From Persephonella sp964519345 (GTDB taxonomy: Bacteria; Aquificota; Aquificia; Aquificales; Hydrogenothermaceae), in NCBI GenBank assembly GCA_964519345.1, contig CAZFKX010000023.1, positions 67,317 through 131,316 of the forward strand: a stretch of 64,000 bases of DNA. Direction: 5' to 3'. Made by a program: the position numbers and the translations under genes. This document shows positions 58,717 through 64,000 of the stretch, one piece after another. The notes beneath the pieces are model-generated. The model did no database searches, was not told where the DNA came from, and saw only the letters and a program-made list of their open reading frames with translations. How positions within the stretch are numbered: position 1 is the first letter of the stretch; every line of letters starts with the position of its first letter.

Positions 58717-60543
58717 TTATCTTTTTCCGATGGCTGTTATTCTATCTTTAAACTCTTCAATACTTATATTCTCATCAACATTTAACAATTCAAGAAGTTT
58801 CTCTATCTTAATCCATTTTTTTAGCACCATACCTTGCGTTAAGAGCTGTTTGAAAGGTTCTTTTACTTCAATAAGTCCTATCTCCCTTAAAAATTTTGTA
58901 AAAAACCTTGAGTATAGAAGATGTAAAACGGCATGCTCAATTCCACCAATATAAAGATCTACAGGCATCCAGTAATCTGCTTTTTCTTTGTCAAATGGCA
59001 TTTTTTCATTACATGGATCACAGTACCTGAGAAAGTACCATGAGCTGTCTATGAATGTATCCATAGTATCGGTTTCCCTTCTTGCCGACTTCCCGCATTT
59101 TGGACAGGTTGTATTAACAAACTCTTCAACCTTTTCAAGAGGGTTTCCCATCCCTGTAAACTCAACATTTTCTGGAAGCATAACAGGTAGATCCTCTTCT
59201 GGAACAGGAACAGTCCCACAGTCTTGACAGTATATAATGGGTATTGGCGTTCCCCAGTATCTCTGTCGCGAGATATTCCAGTCCCTGAGTCTGAAATTTA
59301 TAGTTTTTTCACCTACACCTTTTTTTTCGAGCTCTTGAGTAATTTTTTCCTTTGCCTCTTCTGATGAAATACCGTTAAAGCCGTCAGAGTTAATTAAAAC
59401 GCCCTCTTCCACAAAAGCTTTCTCACTGTAATCCCATTCCCCTTTGTAAGGTTTAATAACAGGTTTTATCGGAATTTTGTATTTTTTTGCAAACTCGTGA
59501 TCTCTCTCATCATGTGCAGGAACTGCCATAATAGCACCGGTCCCATATCCCCATAGTATATAATTTGCTACCCATATAGGAATCTTTTCATTTGTAAGTG
59601 GATTTAATGCGTATCTACCTGTAAAAACCCCCTCTTTTTCTTCAATAATACTTCTATCCTTTACAGACATACTAATATATTTTTGAACGAAGGCCTTCAC
59701 CTCTTCCTCTTGTTCTGTTCCTTTTGCAAGCTCCAAAACCAATGGATGTTCAGGTGCAACAGCCATGAATGTTACACCAAAAATTGTATCAGGTCTTGTT
59801 GTGAAAACTTCTATAACCTGTGTTGAGTTTTGTATGGGAAACTTTATTGTAGCTCCTATAGATTTTCCTATCCAGTTTTTCTGCATAATTAATACAGCTT
59901 CCGGCCATTTCCCTTTAAGTTCTTCAAGATCATCAAGAAGCAGCTGTGCATAATCTGTTATTCTTAAAAACCAGGATGGTATCTCTTTTTGAACTACAGC
60001 TGTATCACATCTCCAGCATCTTCCTTCTATAACCTGCTCATTTGCTAAAACAGTCATATCATGAGGACACCAATTAACAACCGCAGATTTTCTATAAGCT
60101 ATCCCCTTTTCATACATCTTTAGAAATATCCACTGATTCCACCTGTAATATTCTGGAGAACATGTTGTCACTTCCCTGTTCCAGTCATAAGAAAATCCAA
60201 GCCTTTTGAGTTCCTTTTTCATATATTCTATATTTTCATACGTCCATTTTGCAGGATGGACACCGCTTTTTATAGCCGCATTTTCAGCAGGCATTCCAAA
60301 TGCGTCCCATCCCATAGGATGAAGCGTATTTTTACCTTTCATTCTCAAGTATCTATTAACAACATCACCTATAGCATAATTTCTTACATGTCCCATATGT
60401 ATTCTTCCTGATGGATATGGGAACATCTCAAGTACGTAGAATTTATCTTTATCCGGTTTTTCTTCAGTCTTGAAAATCTTATTTTCTTCCCATTCTTTAA
60501 GAAGTTCTTCCTCAATACGTTTAAAGTCGTACTCTTTTACCAA
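58717..60543 (-). CDS. leuS: Leucyl-tRNA synthetase, alpha subunit (split enzyme)
   Basis: N-terminal half of a divided LeuRS, 608 residues. It has the class I motif HMGH (49-52) in YPSGRIHMGHVRNYAIGD, the CP1 editing domain with TTRPDTIFGVTFMAVAPEHP and DERDHEFAKKYKIP, zinc-type cysteines in CQDCG and CPKCG, and the catalytic FIDSSWYFLRY. It stops soon after LLTQGMVLKKW, before KMSKS and the anticodon domain. Aquifex aeolicus is known to encode LeuRS as alpha and beta chains split near this point. No second half follows; 58552-58716 is noncoding. The start is TTG after GGAGG. tRNA-Leu(GAG) is encoded elsewhere in the window. Confidence 0.95.
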   Translation of the reverse strand: MVKEYDFKRIEEELLKEWEENKIFKTEEKPDKDKFYVLEMFPYPSGRIHMGHVRNYAIGDVVNRYLRMKGKNTLHPMGWDAFGMPAENAAIKSGVHPAKWTYENIEYMKKELKRLGFSYDWNREVTTCSPEYYRWNQWIFLKMYEKGIAYRKSAVVNWCPHDMTVLANEQVIEGRCWRCDTAVVQKEIPSWFLRITDYAQLLLDDLEELKGKWPEAVLIMQKNWIGKSIGATIKFPIQNSTQVIEVFTTRPDTIFGVTFMAVAPEHPLVLELAKGTEQEEEVKAFVQKYISMSVKDRSIIEEKEGVFTGRYALNPLTNEKIPIWVANYILWGYGTGAIMAVPAHDERDHEFAKKYKIPIKPVIKPYKGEWDYSEKAFVEEGVLINSDGFNGISSEEAKEKITQELEKKGVGEKTINFRLRDWNISRQRYWGTPIPIIYCQDCGTVPVPEEDLPVMLPENVEFTGMGNPLEKVEEFVNTTCPKCGKSARRETDTMDTFIDSSWYFLRYCDPCNEKMPFDKEKADYWMPVDLYIGGIEHAVLHLLYSRFFTKFLREIGLIEVKEPFKQLLTQGMVLKKWIKIEKLLELLNVDENISIEEFKDRITAIGKR

Positions 60544-60613
60544 GATCTTCCTCCAAATAATATTTTCAACATCAAAGAATATTATAAAACATTAATCTGT
60601 TCAGTTTCTTGAA

Positions 60614-60622
60614 TGATATAAT
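60614..60622 (+). promoter_or_regulatory. Extended -10 promoter for the DUF4139-like gene and rsmI
   Basis: TGATATAAT (60614-60622) is a TGn-extended -10 with a perfect TATAAT, 30 bases upstream of the ATG and divergent from leuS. No good -35 is visible, which is acceptable for extended -10 promoters. The CTGGAGG ribosome site follows in the short leader. Confidence 0.55.
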
Positions 60623-60652
60623 TAAACTTAAAATAATCTGTCTGGAGGAAAT

Positions 60653-61462
60653 ATGTTTAAAAAGCTTCTTCTGTTTATCTTCCTTATCAATTTTAGTCTA
60701 TCATTTGGAGATACACTTTTTTTAAGCAGATCAGGATATTCCACATATATACAGGAAGAAGAGTTTATGGTCGCCGATGGAGATAACGTAATAGGCCCTA
60801 TCTTTTTAAAACCAATAGCGGTAACTGAGAGCATCTTTGTTGAAGCAGAGGGAATAGAAGTAGAAGGATATTTCCTTGAAAATGTAAGTAAAAACTGGAA
60901 AGAAAATCTCAAAGGAAAATTTGTGTCTATTGAGGGTGAAGGAAGGGTGATAAAGGGAACTGTTCTTGATATAAATAAAGATTTTATAAAGATAAATACA
61001 AGGAAAGGATTTATAATAACAACTTTACCAAAATTTCCCTCAAGGATTAAATCACCATTAAAATGGAGTGAGCTTTTTTCTCCCCAGATAACACTTAAGG
61101 TCAGATCAGATATTGCTCAAAGTCAGATATTCAGGATCAGATATCCTGTTGAAGGTTTAAACTGGAATGCCGAGTATATTCTTTATGAAGAAAATAACGG
61201 ACTGTACCTGACAGGCTATATAAACATAAAAAATTCAACACCTGTAGAGTTTAAAAAACTGAAGGTTATACTTTTAGACAAAGGATTTAAAAAAGATATG
61301 GGAGAAATACATATAAACAGCTTTGGGGAAAAAAAGCTAAAATTTATACATAAAAAGATAACTGAAAAAGAGAAGCTTGATCTTCCTGATGGAAAAGTAT
61401 CTATATACAAAGAAGGACTTTTTAAAGGGTATAGATACATAAAAGATGGAATACTACAGTAA
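60653..61462 (+). CDS. Exported DUF4139-like beta-rich protein
   Basis: Protein of 269 residues with a signal peptide (about 1-19, ending before GD). The C-terminal half contains IRYPVEGLNWNAEYILYEENNGLYLTGYINIKNSTPVEFKKLKVILLDKG, which matches the general DUF4139 pattern of a Trp-x-Ala-x-Tyr strand followed by an interface-Asn segment. The N-terminal part resembles the paired beta domains of the same family. Function is unknown. It overlaps rsmI by one base (stop/start TAATG), so the two are coupled. An extended -10 promoter lies 30 bases upstream of the start. Confidence 0.75.
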   Translation: MFKKLLLFIFLINFSLSFGDTLFLSRSGYSTYIQEEEFMVADGDNVIGPIFLKPIAVTESIFVEAEGIEVEGYFLENVSKNWKENLKGKFVSIEGEGRVIKGTVLDINKDFIKINTRKGFIITTLPKFPSRIKSPLKWSELFSPQITLKVRSDIAQSQIFRIRYPVEGLNWNAEYILYEENNGLYLTGYINIKNSTPVEFKKLKVILLDKGFKKDMGEIHINSFGEKKLKFIHKKITEKEKLDLPDGKVSIYKEGLFKGYRYIKDGILQ

Positions 61463-62295
61463 TGGGAACCCTTTATATTGTTGCAACACCAATAGGAAAC
61501 TTAAAGGATATAACTTTTAGAGCTGTTGATATACTAAAAAACGTGGATATTATAGCCTGTGAAGATACAAGGGTAACAGGAAAACTTTTAAGCCATTACG
61601 GAATTAAAGGAAAGAAACTTATTCCATACCATGAACATATTGAGGAAAAAGCTGCAGAAAAAATCATAACTGCTTTAAATAAAGGTCAAGATATTGCACT
61701 TGTTTCGGATGCTGGAACACCATGTATATCTGATCCAGGTTACAGGGTTGTAAAAAAAGCATGGGAAAATGGAATTAATATAGTTCCGGTACCGGGACCA
61801 TTTGCAGGAGCTGTTGCTTTATCAGCTTCAGGACTTCCCTCAGATAAATTTATATTTGTGGGCTTTTTGCCTCACAAAGAAAATAAGAAGATAGAAGAGA
61901 TAAAAAATCTCAAAGATATAGGTTTTACCTTTATAGTATATGAAAGCCCTGTAAGAATTTTAAAAACATTAAAAATAATCAAAGACATCATACCTGACAG
62001 TTATGTTGTGGTTGCAAAAGAGTTAACAAAAATACATGAAAAACTTATTAGAGGAAATATTAAAGACGTTTACAGCTATTTAGAGAAAAACAGAGATATT
62101 ATTAAGGGAGAGTTCGTGATTATTTGTCGTCCTGTTAAAAAGGAAGAATTTAAAAAAGAATTAATACTTAAAAAAGCTGAAGAACTCTTAGATAAAGGTA
62201 TCAAGATAAAGGAGATATCAAGAGTAATTTCTGAAGAAACAGGATATCCTAAAAACAAGATTTATAACCTTCTGGTAAAAAAATTCAAGTCTTGA
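61462..62295 (+). CDS. rsmI: 16S rRNA 2'-O-methyltransferase RsmI
   Basis: Tetrapyrrole-methylase-fold enzyme that 2'-O-methylates C1402 of 16S rRNA, 277 residues. Signatures are LYIVATPIGNLKDITFRAVDILKNVDIIACEDTR at the N-terminus, ISDPGYRVVKKAWENGI with the conserved SDAGTP before it, PVPGPFAGAVALSASGLPSDKFIFVGFLP, and the C-terminal YPKNKIYNLLVK. It is translated from the stop of the preceding exported-protein gene. After its stop there is a 140-base gap to moaA. Confidence 0.95.
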   Translation: MGTLYIVATPIGNLKDITFRAVDILKNVDIIACEDTRVTGKLLSHYGIKGKKLIPYHEHIEEKAAEKIITALNKGQDIALVSDAGTPCISDPGYRVVKKAWENGINIVPVPGPFAGAVALSASGLPSDKFIFVGFLPHKENKKIEEIKNLKDIGFTFIVYESPVRILKTLKIIKDIIPDSYVVVAKELTKIHEKLIRGNIKDVYSYLEKNRDIIKGEFVIICRPVKKEEFKKELILKKAEELLDKGIKIKEISRVISEETGYPKNKIYNLLVKKFKS

Positions 62296-62324
62296 CTGAA
62301 ATCAATGCTTTAACAAAAATCAAT

Positions 62325-62379
62325 AAATATCTTTAATACCGATATTTCATACTTGTCATATAGACAAAAATGATATAAC
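62325..62379 (+). promoter_or_regulatory. Inverted repeat and candidate promoter before moaA
   Basis: AAATATC (62325-62331) and GATATTT (62341-62347) are exact inverted repeats nine bases apart. Just downstream, TTGTCA (62353-62358) and TATAAC (62374-62379) resemble -35 and -10 boxes but with a short 15-base spacer. The first falls within a smaller repeat TTGTC/GACAA (62353-62366 region). This may be a regulated moaA promoter; confidence is low. Confidence 0.3.
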
Positions 62380-62435
62380 CTTATGAATAAGAATTATTAA
62401 TGCTTATTAGAAAATGCTAATATTTGGAGGGAAAA

Positions 62436-63401
62436 ATGGAGATCTCATATCTAAGAGTTTCCGTTACAGATAAATGCAATTTAAAATGCTTCTACTGCCG
62501 TCCTGACAACTCAGAGTTCGTTCCCCATGACGAGATCCTGAGATATGAGGAAATAGCGAAACTTGTTAAGGTTATGACAAAATACGGATTAAAAAAAGTC
62601 AGGATAACAGGAGGCGAACCTCTCGTAAGACCTCAGTTAGAAGAGCTTGTAAAAATGTTAAAAAGTATCCCTCAGATAACTGATGTATCTCTTACAACAA
62701 ATGCCGTAACTCTCTCAAAACATGCCGAAAAACTTAGAAAAGCAGGACTTGATAGACTAAATATATCTATAGATAGCCTAAAACCTGATCTTTTTTTCCA
62801 GATAACAAAAGGAAGACTTGAAGATGTCCTTGAAGGTATCAAGGTATCTAAAAAACTTGGATACGATCCTATAAAAGTAAATGCTGTTATTGTGAAAGGA
62901 CTTAATGAAGATGAAGCTCTGGATTTTGTGGAGTTTGGTAAAGAATACGGAGTAGAAGTTAGATTTATTGAGATGATGCCTATAGGTGGGGAGCAGATTA
63001 ACTGGTCAGAAGACAAAGTTCAGCCTTTAGTAAGAATAAAAAGCAGAATAGAAGAAAAATATGGAAAACTTATACCTGCAATATCAATTGGAAGTGGTGC
63101 CGCAAGGGTTTATAAAGTCCCAAAACTGGGAACAAAAATTGGATTTATAACTCCTATCTCAAATCCATTTTGCGACGGTTGTTCAAAATTGAGACTGACA
63201 GCAGAGGGTCATATCAAACTCTGTCTCAGAACAGATGAGGAATTAGACGCTAAAACTGTTATAAGATATGGAACTGAAAAAGATTTAGACAGATTTATCA
63301 AAAAAGTTTTGATAGAAAAAGAGTTATCAAACCAAAAAATAATCAGATCGGGCTATGCTTTTTCAGACTGTAGAAGGATAATGACAAGTATAGGGGGATA
63401 G
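62436..63401 (+). CDS. moaA: GTP 3',8-cyclase MoaA
   Basis: Radical SAM enzyme for the first step of molybdenum cofactor synthesis, 321 residues. The N-terminal cluster motif is CNLKCFYC (in VSVTDKCNLKCFYCRPD). The second, substrate-binding cluster is in FCDGCSKLRLTAEGHIKLCLRTDEELD. The chain ends in Gly-Gly as MoaA should. I place the start at ATG 62436 because TGGAGGG lies directly upstream; the in-frame TTG at 62424 falls in that ribosome site. No other moa gene is adjacent. Molybdenum or tungsten enzymes are therefore expected elsewhere. Confidence 0.96.
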   Translation: MEISYLRVSVTDKCNLKCFYCRPDNSEFVPHDEILRYEEIAKLVKVMTKYGLKKVRITGGEPLVRPQLEELVKMLKSIPQITDVSLTTNAVTLSKHAEKLRKAGLDRLNISIDSLKPDLFFQITKGRLEDVLEGIKVSKKLGYDPIKVNAVIVKGLNEDEALDFVEFGKEYGVEVRFIEMMPIGGEQINWSEDKVQPLVRIKSRIEEKYGKLIPAISIGSGAARVYKVPKLGTKIGFITPISNPFCDGCSKLRLTAEGHIKLCLRTDEELDAKTVIRYGTEKDLDRFIKKVLIEKELSNQKIIRSGYAFSDCRRIMTSIGG

Positions 63402-63422
63402 TTTAAAAAAATCTATTTTAAG

Positions 63423-63431
63423 TGTTATAAT
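63423..63431 (+). promoter_or_regulatory. Extended -10 promoter before the glycosyltransferase
   Basis: TGTTATAAT (63423-63431) is a TGn-extended -10 with perfect TATAAT, 34 bases before the glycosyltransferase ATG. TTAAAA at 63403-63408 could be a weak -35 at 17-base spacing. Confidence 0.5.
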
Positions 63432-63465
63432 AGATAAGTTTTAATAAAACACTAAAACAGATTAT

Positions 63466-64000
63466 ATGGAAAAATTACCGCTAACAGTTGCATTGATCTC
63501 TTATAACGAAGAAGATCGTATTGGGGCTGTTCTTAGTTCTATACATGATATAGCTTCTGAAATAGTTGTGATTGACTCAGGCTCTACAGATAAAACCACA
63601 GAAATAGCAGAAAAATTTGGAGCTAAAGTTTTTATTGAGGAATGGAAAGGTTATAAAGATCAAAAAAACTCGGCACTGGAAAAATGTTCACAGGACTGGA
63701 TCTTATTTCTTGATTGCGATGAAGTAGTTTCCCAAGATCTGAAAAAATCTATTATTGATGCTGTTCAAAATCCATCAGCAGATGGATACTTTATAAATAG
63801 AAAAACTGTATATCTTGGAAAAGTTTTAAAGTATGCCTTTCAGCCTGACTGGAAGCTTAGACTTGTAAAAAGATCTTCAAATCCAAGATGGGAAGGGGGA
63901 AATGTACATGAGTATCTTGTCATTAATGGTAAAACCTCAAAAATAAATGGAGATCTCCTACATTATTCGTATAGGGACATTTACGATCATTTTATGAAAG
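63466..64000 (+). CDS. Glycosyltransferase family 2, 5' part
   Basis: The gene runs off the end of the window; 178 residues are visible. The N-terminus LPLTVALISYNEEDRIGAVLSSIHDIASEIVVIDSGSTDKTTEIAEKFGA is a GT-A family 2 nucleotide-sugar site. WILFLDCDEVVS carries the metal-binding DxD-like motif, and RWEGGNVHEYLVING follows as in WaaE/KdtX-type LPS core glucosyl- or heptosyltransferases. No membrane span is seen in this part. It probably acts at the inner membrane in lipopolysaccharide or capsule synthesis. It lies 64 bases after moaA with its own extended -10. Confidence 0.88.
   Translation, partial: MEKLPLTVALISYNEEDRIGAVLSSIHDIASEIVVIDSGSTDKTTEIAEKFGAKVFIEEWKGYKDQKNSALEKCSQDWILFLDCDEVVSQDLKKSIIDAVQNPSADGYFINRKTVYLGKVLKYAFQPDWKLRLVKRSSNPRWEGGNVHEYLVINGKTSKINGDLLHYSYRDIYDHFMK

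Overview
The window is AT-rich and almost wall-to-wall coding. No gap exceeds about 250 bases. I see no insertion sequence, prophage, CRISPR array or rRNA. Several traits point to a thermophilic, hydrogen-using bacterium of the Aquificota, most likely Hydrogenothermaceae-like (Persephonella/Sulfurihydrogenibium type). Leucyl-tRNA synthetase is split, with the alpha half ending before KMSKS. The tRNA nucleotidyltransferase is the large DHH-CBS fusion. There is a cytoplasmic group-2 [NiFe] hydrogenase with NikR and HypB, and small soluble c-type cytochromes. dnaA stands alone, and housekeeping genes are scattered outside their usual operons. This placement is inferred from gene content only.

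Layout. 1-4.5 kb: end of an aminotransferase, then metG-nuoE-nuoF on the minus strand. 4.6-9.8 kb: phosphohexomutase, an acidic unknown protein, a thioesterase, tRNA-Leu(GAG), the tRNA nucleotidyltransferase fusion and a membrane protein with tyrosine-rich repeats. 9.9-12.8 kb: a two-component pair, then two small cytochromes c, one lacking a normal start. 12.9-21.6 kb: hemE-sfsA-TRIC channel, two overlapping cell-wall enzymes, murC-pncB-zinc-type binding protein, rsgA. 21.7-33.9 kb: anchored metalloprotease, PPP phosphatase, trpC, U32 protein, diguanylate cyclase, mtnP, small membrane proteins, HAD phosphatase, a PAS/degenerate-chemoreceptor protein, uvrC. 34-38.2 kb: typA, DUF445, and an unusual PilZ/zinc-ribbon sigma-54 activator. 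38.4-45 kb: GlcF-like Fe-S protein, ABC ATPase, nikR, hypB, VOC protein, TetR regulator and hydrogenase small and large subunits. 45-54 kb: leuA, M23 peptidase, transaldolase, a DUF2103-like protein, dnaA, DEAD helicase, lipA, CoA-binding protein, folE. 54-64 kb: dnaE, an orphan cas6, leuS-alpha, a DUF4139-like exported protein, rsmI, moaA and the start of a glycosyltransferase.

How it fits together. The 38-45 kb block looks like a nickel/hydrogenase island: nickel-type transport ATPase and nickel sensor, nickel chaperone GTPase, then the enzyme. A perfect inverted repeat overlaps the putative hypB promoter, and a TetR gene lies inside the same run. The diguanylate cyclase at 27 kb and the PilZ-containing activator at 36.5 kb suggest c-di-GMP signalling that reaches sigma-54 transcription. 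Genome compaction is extreme: eight convergent gene pairs overlap at their stop codons, leaving no room for intrinsic terminators. TTG start codons with good ribosome binding sites are common. The most noteworthy leads are the PilZ-zinc ribbon-sigma-54 activator, the hydrogenase with no C-terminal maturation peptide, the 11-residue tyrosine repeat protein, the degenerate chemoreceptor and the cytochrome with a displaced start codon.
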